From Methanobacterium paludis (GTDB lineage Archaea > Methanobacteriota > Methanobacteria > Methanobacteriales > Methanobacteriaceae), in assembly GCF_000214725.1 (NCBI RefSeq), contig NC_015574.1, positions 496,001-560,000 of the forward strand: DNA of 64,000 bases, in the 5' to 3' direction. Position numbers and translations under genes: made by a program. Below the pieces are notes generated by a model, which was not told where the DNA came from, made no database searches, and saw nothing but the letters and a program-made list of their open reading frames with translations. How positions within the stretch are numbered: position 1 is the stretch's first letter; each line of letters starts with the position of its first letter. Positions 36,048-45,515 of this stretch are shown here, one piece after another.

Positions 36048-37451
36048 TTAGATCATTCCGTTCAAGCTTTCATCAAAGATGTTCAAGAATGCTTCGGTAC
36101 TGCCTTCAGGTATGTAAGCTCCACAGGCTACTGAATGGCCTCCACCGGTGCCTCCTACCTTTTCGGCTACTTTTCGTATTAAATTCCCGAAATGTACTCC
36201 GTTGTAGGCAAGGAGGCGTGAACATCTCAACGACACTTTCAATCCGTCTTTTCCATCTCCAATTTCTGTGAAACCTATTATGGGTTTTTTCCAGTCCCCA
36301 TAACTTAGGATCATACCTGCTATAGTTCCTATAACGTTGCTTTTTATTTCGCTGCCGTTGAAGTACTGGATGTTGTTCATTGGAATGATCCTTTCCTCTT
36401 CCCGGACCCAATCCATTTTTTGGGCGAGATACCTCTTGTGTTCACGTGCTAAATCATCCATATCGTCCAGTGCAAGAGCTCTATCTCCCTTCAAAACTCT
36501 CATGGCGATTTCAGGATGTTCATGGCGACTGCATGCATTCACGGCAGTTGAGAATTCACTGGCATCCCTTAATGGGGAATATTTTTTCTCATTTAAAAAT
36601 TCATAAGAATCTCCGCAAATAAGTTTTGGAATATACCGCACGTATTTTGGTGGAACTTCCCTGCTTAACATTCTCACGAGCTCGGAGAATAACGTACTTT
36701 TCTCTTCAACACTTAAATCGCATAAAGATCTGTTTTTTCTACCGTTTTTTGTTGGAATGCCCAGTTTGTTCAACATTAAAATACATTCAGTTTTATTATT
36801 TGTTATTGGAAGATTTACATCTCCAAAATAAGATAAAGCTACAAATAAAGGTCTTGTTTGCCTTCCATAGATTGAAAGGTCATTTATTGATTCTACAAAG
36901 TTGTTCTGAACACTATCTGTGAGTATGTCCTGATTCAAACCCTGTAGTTTCCCGGTTAAACTATTTTGCATGTCTCCAACAGCGCTTAAAACACCCATCC
37001 AGCTTAAATCATAAAATCCAAATGTTTTAGCGAGTAGGTATGTCATTCCGCCGCCTGAAATCTCGTATGATCCATCCATATTGTAGAAATGGGGGTTTAT
37101 CTCAAGAAATTCACATTTTTTGTAGTGGTTCATTTCCCTTAATGGAGGATGGTGGTCTAAAACCAGAACTTTGGATGAAGAAGTGCAAAATTTATCTAAA
37201 TTTTGTCCAGAACCGAGATCAGAGAATATGGTAAGTTCATTGGTAGTTTTAAGATCGTCTATCTTATCTAAACTTATGAATTCGATTTCATGTTCTTTTC
37301 CAAGTCTGTCCAGCATTAATGACAATAAAGACCCTGCAGTTATGCCGTCGCAGTCTATGTGGCTGTATATTTTGATGTCCTCGGCTTTTTCAACCATTTC
37401 ATGGGCTTTTGAAAGGGCTTTGTTCATTGGATTTTCCTGACTCTCGACCAT
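36048..37451 (-). CDS. recJ: Archaeal RecJ-like DHH exonuclease/phosphoesterase
   Basis: 467 residues. DHH core motifs: IYSHIDCDGITAG (I), IFSDLGSG (II), LVLDHHPP (III, the DHH itself), and DMQNS (IV region). The C-terminal DHHA1 motif GGTGGGHSVACGAYIPEG binds nucleic acid. Archaeal RecJ/GAN homologues associate with the GINS-MCM complex and act as single-strand exonucleases; a repair or replication role is likely. AGGAG precedes the ATG with 7-nt spacing. Confidence 0.87.
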   Translation of the reverse strand: MVESQENPMNKALSKAHEMVEKAEDIKIYSHIDCDGITAGSLLSLMLDRLGKEHEIEFISLDKIDDLKTTNELTIFSDLGSGQNLDKFCTSSSKVLVLDHHPPLREMNHYKKCEFLEINPHFYNMDGSYEISGGGMTYLLAKTFGFYDLSWMGVLSAVGDMQNSLTGKLQGLNQDILTDSVQNNFVESINDLSIYGRQTRPLFVALSYFGDVNLPITNNKTECILMLNKLGIPTKNGRKNRSLCDLSVEEKSTLFSELVRMLSREVPPKYVRYIPKLICGDSYEFLNEKKYSPLRDASEFSTAVNACSRHEHPEIAMRVLKGDRALALDDMDDLAREHKRYLAQKMDWVREEERIIPMNNIQYFNGSEIKSNVIGTIAGMILSYGDWKKPIIGFTEIGDGKDGLKVSLRCSRLLAYNGVHFGNLIRKVAEKVGGTGGGHSVACGAYIPEGSTEAFLNIFDESLNGMI

Positions 37452-38022
37452 AAATTGACTCCTGATTAAATATTTGAGATTAAATATTGAAATTAATGAT
37501 TTATGAATAATGATTTATGAAATGTAATTATCTGAATTAAACTCATTTGAATTGAAATCTAAATTACTTAAAAAATTTTATTTAGATGGAATTATGAGAT
37601 TATGAAAACAGCATACTATTGAACCAGCATACTTCAAATTATATTCCTCAAAATTATTCTTAATTTTATGTTATGTTCTATTACTCAGTTCACTTCGCTC
37701 TATTTATCTTATTTAAATTAGGTATAGATTATAATTAAATTTAACTCTTTTGAGTTATTATTAAACTTCTAATTGCTTAAAAAATTAATAAAAATTAATT
37801 AAAAATAGAAATTAAAAGATTAAAAAAAAAGTTCTGTTCTGATTGGAAAATAAACTAAAAATGGTGTTAAATTAGATCTTTTTGAGGGTTTGTTCATGTT
37901 AAATAGGAGTTGTTGAGTTCGATCATGGTTTATTGAACTGCCGTGAATTTAATATCGGAATTGTGGATTTGTTTCATGGATTGATATGGAAACTGGTTGC
38001 ATGTTCCATGACTTTTATCAAA
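37452..38022. other. Long intergenic region, no gene seen
   Basis: About 570 bases between srp19 and the RecJ-like gene, both on the minus strand. It contains short stops in all frames, no ribosome site plus frame, and no tRNA-like fold. The part 37850-38020 is less AT-rich than the rest and could be transcribed 3' sequence of the RecJ-like gene or a decayed gene; I cannot recognise it. Confidence 0.4.
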
Positions 38023-38295
38023 CTACGACCGTGAACTTTTAATTAAATTACTTATTTTAAGGAGAATCTCCCTTTTTGGCATGTTCCTGTCAACAACAAC
38101 CCTTCCTGACAGTTCCCACCATGATTTAGGGTAAGCCTTACTGTTTTCGATTTTGGGCTTCATTCCAAGTTTTTCAGCAGCCTTTGAGATCTCCCGCAAC
38201 TTTGGAGAAGTTACTGCACTATCTTTAGATATTCTCCTTCCTTCCCCTTTTGTTTTCTTTGAATCAAGGTAAACCGGCCATATTATTGCTTTCAT
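38023..38295 (-). CDS. srp19: Signal recognition particle protein SRP19
   Basis: 90 residues: MKAIIWPVYLDSKKTKGEGRRISKDSAV at the start and WWELSGRVVVDRNMPKREILLKI at the end are typical. SRP19 binds the tips of helices 6 and 8 of 7S RNA and helps SRP54 load. ATG 38295 has AGGTGA 6 nt upstream; an in-frame GTG at 38304 overlaps that site. It is monocistronic. The 7S RNA gene is not in this window. Confidence 0.93.
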   Translation of the reverse strand: MKAIIWPVYLDSKKTKGEGRRISKDSAVTSPKLREISKAAEKLGMKPKIENSKAYPKSWWELSGRVVVDRNMPKREILLKISNLIKSSRS

Positions 38296-38409
38296 GGTTT
38301 TCACCTATTTAATAACTAAGTTTTACTTCCTAATCCCTTTTATATTATTAGGTTTTACTTTAATTTACTATAATCTATTATTACTAATTCTATTAGATTG
38401 TTTGTAGAA

Positions 38410-39210
38410 TCAGATTTTACTGTTCATTTCTCCAAACAATTTCTCAAGCATTGCTTTAACCGTGTATTCATCTGGAGTTATTGCATTGATATTTTCCTCT
38501 TCAAGGGGTTTAGCTGTTACAGGGCCGATTGCAGCAACTAAAACGTTATTTTGTAGGGATTCAATCAATTCCTCTTTTTTCTCTTCTTTTTCTGCTACTT
38601 CAAACAGATTTTTAACGGTTAAAGTACTTGTGAAGGTTACAGCATCCACATCTTTGCTGATTACACTATTTATAAGCTTTTTAACTTTCCCTTTATCCTT
38701 TGGAACAGCTGATTTATATGCTTCAGCCAGTAAAACCTCTGCACCCATAGCTTTTAGGCCTTCGGGGAGCACATCTCTTGCTGCCATGGTTCTTGGAATT
38801 CCTATTTTTTTATTACGAACATTTATATCCTTAAAAATTTCAAGAAGTCCCTCTGCAGTGTAATCTTCAGGAATGATGTCGGCGTCCAGCCCCTGTTCAT
38901 TTAGATATTTTCCTGTTCTGGGGCCGATAACTGCTATTTTACAGTTGGGGTTTAGTCTTTCTTTTAGATCTTTGCAATGTTTAATTATGGATAAAATTCC
39001 TGTTGGGGAGGTGAATATCATCCAGTCAAGTTTATCTGCTATTTTACAGAGATTGATCAGTGATTTGGAGTTGGAAACTTGAAGTTCAAGGGTTGGTGCC
39101 ACCAGAGGTATTCCACCGTACTTTTCAACGATGTCCGCAGCCTTTTGACTTCGTTCAGCTGGTCTGGTTATGGCTATTACTTTACCTTTGATGTTAAGAT
39201 TGTCGTTCAT
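38410..39210 (-). CDS. hemD: Uroporphyrinogen-III synthase HemD
   Basis: 266 residues, with the two-domain HemD fold inferred from VIAITRPAERSQKAADIVEKYGG at the N-terminus and AVTFTSTLTVKNLFEVAE with VAAIGPVTAKPLEE in the C-terminal half. It closes hydroxymethylbilane to uroporphyrinogen III with D-ring inversion. Its ATG overlaps the cobA stop by 4 bp (ATGA), so it is translated with cobA. Confidence 0.92.
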   Translation of the reverse strand: MNDNLNIKGKVIAITRPAERSQKAADIVEKYGGIPLVAPTLELQVSNSKSLINLCKIADKLDWMIFTSPTGILSIIKHCKDLKERLNPNCKIAVIGPRTGKYLNEQGLDADIIPEDYTAEGLLEIFKDINVRNKKIGIPRTMAARDVLPEGLKAMGAEVLLAEAYKSAVPKDKGKVKKLINSVISKDVDAVTFTSTLTVKNLFEVAEKEEKKEELIESLQNNVLVAAIGPVTAKPLEEENINAITPDEYTVKAMLEKLFGEMNSKI

Positions 39211-39911
39211 AATCGGGCCTTCTTAAACACATCCACAACATGTCCCACAACCACAAGTGCAGGTGTTTTAATGTCCTTTTGGGTTATGTCTTCGAGGGTT
39301 CCGGTTATTACTCTCTGATTGGGCAGTGTACCGCTTTCAATAACGCAGACTGGTGTTTTAGGGTCTTTGTATTTCATTATTTCTCTGGTATTCTCTTCAA
39401 GCATTCCAATGCCCATTAATATTACTATTGTATCTGCATTGAAGTTCCATTTCACCTGTTTATGGGATTTAGTTGGGTCTTCATGTCCGGTTACTATCGT
39501 TAGTGATGTTGCAACTCCTCTGTGGGTTACAGGAAGTCCTACGGATGTTGGAACACCTATAGCTGATGTTACGCCAGGTATAAACTCAACGGGAATTCCT
39601 TCTTCAAGGAGAGCCAGCATTTCCTCACCGCCGCGTCCAAAAACGAACGGATCTCCCCCTTTGAGTCTCACAACCACATCGTGTTTTTTACCTTCATCTA
39701 CGAGAATCTGGTTAATTTCTTCCTGTTTCTTGTAATGTTCTCCGGCCTTTTTACCGACGTAGATGAATTCTGCAGATTCTGCATATTTCAAGATTTCTTC
39801 ATTTGCAAGCCTGTCATATACAACAACATTGGCCTTTTTTAAGGCGTTTATGGCTTTAACTGTTATTAACTCAGGATCTCCGGGTCCAGCACCTACTAAA
39901 TATACTACCAT
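39207..39911 (-). CDS. cobA: Uroporphyrinogen-III C-methyltransferase (SUMT)
   Basis: 234 residues. It makes precorrin-2 with two SAM, the branch point for cobamide, F430 and siroheme. Signatures: VYLVGAGPGDPELITVKAINAL, VYDRLANEEIL, VRLKGGDPFVFGRGGEEMLAL, VPTSVGLPVTHRGVATS and the SAM loop around VILMGIGML. GGGGATGAAG precedes the ATG. The downstream partner hemD overlaps. Confidence 0.95.
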   Translation of the reverse strand: MVVYLVGAGPGDPELITVKAINALKKANVVVYDRLANEEILKYAESAEFIYVGKKAGEHYKKQEEINQILVDEGKKHDVVVRLKGGDPFVFGRGGEEMLALLEEGIPVEFIPGVTSAIGVPTSVGLPVTHRGVATSLTIVTGHEDPTKSHKQVKWNFNADTIVILMGIGMLEENTREIMKYKDPKTPVCVIESGTLPNQRVITGTLEDITQKDIKTPALVVVGHVVDVFKKARL

Positions 39912-40033
39912 AGCTTCATCCCCTGACTTTTATGATTATTTGTATTTTATGTTACTAATTGTCATTAGTTAGATTCAATAATTAAAGAACTCTAAATAAA
40001 TTAAATAATTTGGTTAAAACTCTTAAAAAAATT

Positions 40034-40684
40034 TTAATAATTGACAATTCCTTTAAAGAATTTTAAACCCTCATCAGATCCAAGAATAGTCTCGGAAGCT
40101 CTTTCTGGGTGGGGCATGACTGCACACACTAACCCTTCCTCATCGCATACACCAGTTACAGCTTCTATTGACCCATTAGGGTTTTCTGATTCGAAAGAAA
40201 GCACGATCTGGTCGTTTTCATGCAGCTTCTCAATTTCTTCTGTGTAGTAACGACCTTCAGCATGAGCTATAGGCATTCTTATTACTTCGTTCTTTTGGTA
40301 CATGTTTGTGAAGGGTGTTCTTGTTGTTTTAACCTTTAATTCTGCCCAGTTACATATGAACTTTGCATTTTCGTTTCTTGTGAACACTCCTGGAACAAGT
40401 CCAACCTCTGCGAGTATCTGAGCTCCGTTACAGATTCCAAGAACTGGTTTATCTTCTTTAACAGCCTCTTTGATACCTTCTATAACTGGGGTTATTGCTG
40501 CTATGGCTCCGGCCCGTAGATAATCTCCATATGAGAAACCACCAGGTATAACGACGGCTTCAAAGTCTGAAAGGTCTCTTTGACTCCACCAGATGTAGTC
40601 AGGTTCTGCACCTGCAAGTTCAAGGGCGTGGAAAACATCTCTATCACAGTTTGAGCCAGGAAATCTTATAATTCCTACTTTCAT
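40034..40684 (-). CDS. purQ: Phosphoribosylformylglycinamidine synthase, glutaminase subunit PurQ
   Basis: 216 residues, class I glutamine amidotransferase. The nucleophile Cys lies in VLGICNGAQILAEVGL, and the catalytic His-Glu pair in VMPHPERASE; VGIIRFPGSNCDRDVFHAL is the N-terminus. It supplies ammonia to PurL in FGAM synthesis. GAGGGAT precedes the ATG. PurS lies 17 bp upstream, and PurL is not in the window. Confidence 0.96.
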   Translation of the reverse strand: MKVGIIRFPGSNCDRDVFHALELAGAEPDYIWWSQRDLSDFEAVVIPGGFSYGDYLRAGAIAAITPVIEGIKEAVKEDKPVLGICNGAQILAEVGLVPGVFTRNENAKFICNWAELKVKTTRTPFTNMYQKNEVIRMPIAHAEGRYYTEEIEKLHENDQIVLSFESENPNGSIEAVTGVCDEEGLVCAVMPHPERASETILGSDEGLKFFKGIVNY

Positions 40685-40700
40685 TTTATCCCTCGTGAAT

Positions 40701-40955
40701 TTATTCCTTTTTGGGGCTTATTTTTATCTTGTAATCGTGAATTACGGGGTTGCAAAGGAGTTTTTGACACATCTCATCCACATTTTGGTGTGCAAACTTC
40801 TCATTTTCCCCTTCAAGTGAGAATTTTATTATGTCAATGGTGTCGGTATTTTCAACGTTGTAATCCAGAAGAGCCAGAGCCCTCTGTATTGTGGCTGCTT
40901 CCGGGTTTAACATACCCTTTTTTAGGCTTATTTTAACCTCAATATCGTATTTCAT
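40701..40955 (-). CDS. purS: Phosphoribosylformylglycinamidine synthase subunit PurS
   Basis: 84 residues: MKYDIEVKISLKKGMLNPEAATIQRALALLDY with the C-terminal half forming the PurS ferredoxin-like fold. PurS bridges PurQ and PurL in the archaeal/Gram-positive FGAM synthase. ATG 40955 has GAGGA 9 nt upstream; a TTG 9 nt earlier is too close to that site. It is in an operon with purQ. Confidence 0.93.
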   Translation of the reverse strand: MKYDIEVKISLKKGMLNPEAATIQRALALLDYNVENTDTIDIIKFSLEGENEKFAHQNVDEMCQKLLCNPVIHDYKIKISPKKE

Positions 40956-41113
40956 TATGATCAATCCTCGAGAAGTTAAATAGACTTTATTTTGTTATAG
41001 TTATTAGTTTATTTATTTATTATTTTATCCTTTAATCCACTCTTCATCTTTTAAAATAAAGGTTATTAAATTTAAAGGAATAAATTTTTAATGGAATTTC
41101 ATTCTTATTTCCA

Positions 41114-41860
41114 TTAGATATCTAAATTCCACTTTTTCTTGTCCTTTTCATCGAGTACAATGGATGCAACCTTGATATATGCATCCATAACACCAGATTC
41201 ACCTTTTCTGAAGAGGTCTTTGTCAAGGTTATCACAAGTTTCAATATCCCAAAATCTGCAGGAATCTGGGCTTATTTCATCACCCAAAACTACGTTTCCC
41301 TGGTTATCATGCCCGAATTCAATCTTGAAATCCGGAAATAAAAGTCCTCTTGACTTAAGGAAATCTTTTAAAACCGTGTTTATCTTTAAAGTGATCTCCC
41401 TTATGGTGTTGAGTTCTTCTATTGTTACAAGACCTAAAGCAACTGCGATATCATCGTTGAGTGTGGGATCGTGGTATTCATCACTTTTATAATCCATCTG
41501 TATGATCGGAGGCTCAAATTCCTGTTTCTCTTTAAAAGGGAAATTTCGAAGCAGACTTCCTGCAGCGATGTTCCTTGTTATCACCTCAATTGGAATCATC
41601 TTAAGCTTTTTAGATAGCATGTAACCTGGTTTTAAGAGATCTATGTACTGAGTTTTAACTCCGGCTTCTTCAAGGATTTCAAAAAACTTTGCAGAGATTA
41701 TAGAATTATAAAAACCTTTTTTATTGAGGTTTTCTTTTTTGGCGCCGTCTCCTGCGGTTATATCGTCTCTGAATTTAACTATAACAATTTCAGAGTTGTC
41801 TGTTTCGTATACGTCCTTTGCTTTACCCTTATATATAAGATTTCCAACCTTTGCGTTCAT
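41114..41860 (-). CDS. purC: SAICAR synthase PurC
   Basis: 248 residues. It condenses CAIR with aspartate, using ATP. Signatures: GNLIYKGKAKDVYET, VKFRDDITAGDG, MIPIEVITRNIAAGSL and the C-terminal DEISPDSCRFWD. GGAG precedes the ATG. It lies upstream of purS-purQ by 158 bp on the same strand and faces glmS across a 200-bp divergent promoter region. Confidence 0.96.
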   Translation of the reverse strand: MNAKVGNLIYKGKAKDVYETDNSEIVIVKFRDDITAGDGAKKENLNKKGFYNSIISAKFFEILEEAGVKTQYIDLLKPGYMLSKKLKMIPIEVITRNIAAGSLLRNFPFKEKQEFEPPIIQMDYKSDEYHDPTLNDDIAVALGLVTIEELNTIREITLKINTVLKDFLKSRGLLFPDFKIEFGHDNQGNVVLGDEISPDSCRFWDIETCDNLDKDLFRKGESGVMDAYIKVASIVLDEKDKKKWNLDI

Positions 41861-41941
41861 TTTAACTCCATTCTTTGTATTTTTGTATAAATTTGACTAT
41901 TTTTATAAAATAATTATCTAGTATTATATGATTATCAAATG

Positions 41942-41958
41942 TTTATATACAATATAAA
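41942..41958. promoter_or_regulatory. Mirror-symmetric TATA element between purC and glmS
   Basis: TTTATAT-ACA-ATATAAA is a perfect inverted repeat of two TATA boxes in the divergent gap. On the minus strand it would start purC about 57 nt before its ATG; on the plus strand it would give glmS a leader of about 90 nt. Each half reads as a good archaeal TATA box, so one element may serve both genes. Confidence 0.5.
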
Positions 41959-42063
41959 TTACAATTAGTGATATTGTACTTTCTGGTTATAATTTATTGA
42001 CTGACTGGCTGATTGACATTAACGAATTTGGATCAGTGAAAAAACACCTTACAGGTGAAACCA

Positions 42064-43842
42064 ATGTGTGGAATTGTAGCATGTATACTTAACGATAAAG
42101 AAGCAGCACCCGTACTTTTGGGTTGTGTTAGAAGATTAGAGTACAGAGGTTATGACTCAGTTGGCATAGCAACCTCATCATCGGAAATTAAAATTAAAAA
42201 GGACAAGGGAAAAATAGGTGAAGTCCAAAAAATGCTTGATCTAACAGATTTACCTGGAAAAATGGGCATAGCGCATGTTAGATGGGCAACCCATGGCTTA
42301 CCAACCAAAGAAAACGCTCATCCTCACACAGACTGTAAAAAAAGGATAGCAGTTGTTCACAATGGTATAATAGAAAATTACAGGGAATTAAAGGATGAAC
42401 TTCAGGAAGAAGGGCACGATTTCAAATCAGAAACAGATACAGAAGTTATCCCACATCTAATTGAAAGATACATGGATAACGGGGCAGATTTGGAGGAAGC
42501 AACAAGGCTTGCAACTGAGGATATTAAAGGATCCTATGCAATAGCCGTAATGTCCATGGATGAACCGGATAAAATAATTGGTGTTAGGAAGGAGAGCCCA
42601 CTAATTGTAGGTACAGGAGATGGTGAGTATTTCATAGCATCAGATGCACCTGCAATACTCCAGCACACAAACCGGGTTATATATCTCAACGACAATGAAA
42701 TGGTAATCCTAAACAGGAACGGTATAACTGTAAAGGACATGGATGGTGTTGTAATTGAGAAAGAGATTGACACGATTGACTGGACTCCGGACATGGCAGA
42801 AAAGGGTGGTTACGATCATTTCATGCTCAAAGAGATCCATGAAGAGCCTGATGCTGTTAAAAAGACCATTATGGAAGTTTCAGATATAAAGAAAGTCGTT
42901 GAAAAATTCCCCAAGTTCAACAGAATCTGTTTTGTGGCGTGTGGAACATCATACCATGCATCGATGATTGGAAAATATTTATTTGAAGGCATTGTTGGTA
43001 TTCCAACAGATGTTATACTTGCCTCTGAATTTGAATTCTCGGCAGGGGCTCTTGATGAGAAGACACTTGTGATATTCATAAGCCAGTCTGGTGAGACTGC
43101 AGACACCCTCAAAGCCCTGAGAACAGCTAACGAAAAGGCTGAAACCCTTGCAATAGTAAACGTGCTTGGGAGCACAGCTACACGAGAAGCAGATCATGTA
43201 TTGTATACAAGGGCAGGACCTGAAATAGGGGTTGCAGCAACAAAGACTTATGTAAGCCAACTCACATGTATTTATCTTCTTGCAATTTGTATGGGTCAGA
43301 ATGAAAAACTTCTAGAGGAGATTCATAAGATTCCTGAGTACATGAAAAATGCACTTGAAAAAGAAGACCAGATAAAGGATATAGCCAAAAAATACAAGGA
43401 TGCTAAGGATTTCTTCTTCATAGGAAGGGGTTTTTCATATCCAACTGCAATGGAAGGAGCCCTCAAACTTAAGGAGATAACATACATACACGGAGAAGGA
43501 TACGCTGCAGGAGAACTCAAACATGGGCCATTAGCCCTTATAGAAGATAATGTGCCTGTTGTTGCTGTTGTACCTCCGGGTGAAAGCCATGACCGGACAC
43601 TGGGCAATGTTCAAGAGGTAAAAGCAAGGGGTGCTAGTGTAATAGCACTGGGTTCGTGTAACGATGCAGTTTTAAGATCTGAATCAAATGATATCATTGA
43701 ATTTGAGGATGAGATCCGTGATCTATGGTCCCCATTACCATATGTGGTTCCACTGCAACTTTTATCCTATTATATGAGTGTTGAAAGGGGTATAGATCCT
43801 GATAAACCTAAAAACCTGGCTAAATGTGTTACAGTTGAATGA
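42064..43842 (+). CDS. glmS: Glutamine-fructose-6-phosphate aminotransferase (isomerizing) GlmS
   Basis: 592 residues. After removal of Met, Cys2 of MCGIVACILND is the glutaminase nucleophile; RRLEYRGYDSVGIA and HVRWATHG follow. Two SIS domains (about residues 280-415 and 450-580) include VACGTSYHASMIGKY and ISQSGETADTLKAL. It makes glucosamine-6-phosphate for N-acetylated sugars of the cell wall and glycans. ATG 42064 has AGGTGA upstream. Confidence 0.96.
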   Translation: MCGIVACILNDKEAAPVLLGCVRRLEYRGYDSVGIATSSSEIKIKKDKGKIGEVQKMLDLTDLPGKMGIAHVRWATHGLPTKENAHPHTDCKKRIAVVHNGIIENYRELKDELQEEGHDFKSETDTEVIPHLIERYMDNGADLEEATRLATEDIKGSYAIAVMSMDEPDKIIGVRKESPLIVGTGDGEYFIASDAPAILQHTNRVIYLNDNEMVILNRNGITVKDMDGVVIEKEIDTIDWTPDMAEKGGYDHFMLKEIHEEPDAVKKTIMEVSDIKKVVEKFPKFNRICFVACGTSYHASMIGKYLFEGIVGIPTDVILASEFEFSAGALDEKTLVIFISQSGETADTLKALRTANEKAETLAIVNVLGSTATREADHVLYTRAGPEIGVAATKTYVSQLTCIYLLAICMGQNEKLLEEIHKIPEYMKNALEKEDQIKDIAKKYKDAKDFFFIGRGFSYPTAMEGALKLKEITYIHGEGYAAGELKHGPLALIEDNVPVVAVVPPGESHDRTLGNVQEVKARGASVIALGSCNDAVLRSESNDIIEFEDEIRDLWSPLPYVVPLQLLSYYMSVERGIDPDKPKNLAKCVTVE

Positions 43843-44068
43843 TTAACTGGTTTGAGGATAGTTGGAGTAACTTGGAGATAAACTTCAAAGTTCCTTGATT
43901 TTTTGGATTTTTTATGCTGGAGTGAGTCTTTTTAATTGTGTTTACACCAATTTTTTGGGCGGTAAATACAGTTTTGTTCTGTTTGTGGTTTGAGGGCATG
44001 GTTATTAGGAATTCTTTTATAGTTGGATCATCTGATATGTTCACAACAAGATAGTTCAGATAGTTCAT
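43829..44068 (-). CDS. Hypothetical protein, 79 residues
   Basis: The frame begins MNYLNYLVVNISDDPTIKEF with AGGAT close to the ATG, and runs 14 bp into the 3' end of glmS on the opposite strand. The first 55 residues look protein-like (mixed strand and helix, NHKQNKTVFTAQKIG); the last 20 are low-complexity. No family is recognised. It could be genuine or chance. Confidence 0.35.
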   Translation of the reverse strand: MNYLNYLVVNISDDPTIKEFLITMPSNHKQNKTVFTAQKIGVNTIKKTHSSIKNPKNQGTLKFISKLLQLSSNQLIIQL

Positions 44069-44209
44069 CTATCCTAAAAAAACATTTTAAAACAATAAAA
44101 ATTTAAAAATGGATTTGAATAATCTGATATATACGTATAATATAAAAAAAAACGTAAAAAAACATTTTTAGAAGATATATGTCTTTAATAAATAGTTAGG
44201 TAGGTTTAA

Positions 44210-44494
44210 ATGAATCCAAAGAAAGCTGGAGCCGTTTTCATAATTTTGATGATAGCATTGATTGCATATGGGTTCGGTTCATTTGCAAGTGTTGTTGATG
44301 TTGACAATAATATTGGTGTTGGTATTATACCTTCAAATCTGAGCTTAAGTGGTCAACAGGCGATTTCAACCATTGGAGATCCTTCATTTGATCCTGTGTC
44401 TGTTAATAAAAGAGTTGTTGTTAACGTGAGTAATAACACCACTGTGACGGTTACGAATCTAACAAACCAAAGCAATGGAACTAATAATCTATAA
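44210..44494 (+). CDS. Small secreted or membrane-anchored protein
   Basis: 94 residues: positively charged N-terminus (MNPKKAG), a hydrophobic helix at about 8-28 (AVFIILMIALIAYGFGSFA), then a polar extracellular-type domain with at least five N-X-S/T sequons near the C-terminus (NVSNNTTVTVTNLTNQSNGT), likely archaeal N-glycosylation targets. GGTAGG precedes the ATG. No family is recognised. Confidence 0.65.
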   Translation: MNPKKAGAVFIILMIALIAYGFGSFASVVDVDNNIGVGIIPSNLSLSGQQAISTIGDPSFDPVSVNKRVVVNVSNNTTVTVTNLTNQSNGTNNL

Positions 44495-44784
44495 ATTTTT
44501 AATTTCATAATTGGTAAATAATTCATAAAATTTAAAAAATAAAATTAGATAACATAAATTTAGTTTATAGTTTATATAAATAAAATTAGATAACAGAAAA
44601 TTATAATTATGCAATATAAATAGGAACCTACCTTCTAATTTTAATTAAATGTTCTAAATAATTCTATTTTGAACAAAAAGAAATACTATACAGCAATAAC
44701 AATAAAATATGAATTCAGAAATGGAAAATTAGATGAGATCAAAGGTTTTTATTGTAGATTCTATTTAAGTGAAGGTGATTTTCA

Positions 44785-45363
44785 ATGTCAAATGAAAACA
44801 AAATTGGAGAGAAAATTCGTCAAATAAGGGAAAGTCAGGATATTTCTCGCGAACAACTTGCACAGGCAAGCCAGAACAGTGTTGAACTTATAGAAAGACT
44901 TGAAAGCGGGGCACTGGTGCCTTCACTTACACCATTGTTAAAGATCGCAAAGGCTCTTGGTGTTCGTCTGGGAACTTTTATGGACGACGCACCACAAACA
45001 GGACCTTTTGTTGTTAAAGCGGGTAAATCAAAAAATATCATACATTTTTCAGGAAAGGATGATACAAGTAAAGAAAGTGCCCTGGACTTTTATTCACTTG
45101 CATATGGAAAGGGTGACAGGCACATGGAGCCATTTGTAATTGATGTGCACCCTCCAAAGACGGATGATTACAAATTATTATCCCATGAAGGAGAAGAATT
45201 TATATATGTTATGAATGGAGAAATAGAAATTTCATACGGTTCGGAGAGTTATCTGATCTCTGAAGGAGACAGTATCTACTACGACTCTGTGGTGCCCCAT
45301 GATCTGCATGCCTACGGAGGCAAAGATGCAAAAATCCTTGCAGTGGTGTACGCAGCGCTTTAG
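44785..45363 (+). CDS. XRE-family regulator with C-terminal cupin domain
   Basis: 192 residues. A helix-turn-helix of XRE type is at 8-62 (IGEKIRQIRESQDISREQLAQAS), and a cupin barrel is at about 110-190 (HEGEEFIYVMNGEIEISYG and DSIYYDSVVPHDLHAYG, with metal-site His/Glu residues). Such proteins sense a small ligand and regulate nearby metabolic genes. The thioesterase and acyl-CoA synthetase genes that follow are the likely targets. AAGGTGAT precedes the ATG. Confidence 0.88.
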   Translation: MSNENKIGEKIRQIRESQDISREQLAQASQNSVELIERLESGALVPSLTPLLKIAKALGVRLGTFMDDAPQTGPFVVKAGKSKNIIHFSGKDDTSKESALDFYSLAYGKGDRHMEPFVIDVHPPKTDDYKLLSHEGEEFIYVMNGEIEISYGSESYLISEGDSIYYDSVVPHDLHAYGGKDAKILAVVYAAL

Positions 45364-45515
45364 TAACACCCCTTTTAACCAACTTTATTAAAGTTATTTT
45401 ATTAAATGAAAATTATTTAAAAATTATTAATATTTGAGAAAATTATTGTATAAGAAACCCTAATTACACTTAAAATTCAAATTTATACAATTGTTAAATC
45501 TAAGAAGGAATTTAA

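Noticed and set aside
37620..38020. Degenerate gene upstream of srp19
   Set aside because: Frames are short in all six phases and no family resemblance could be read.
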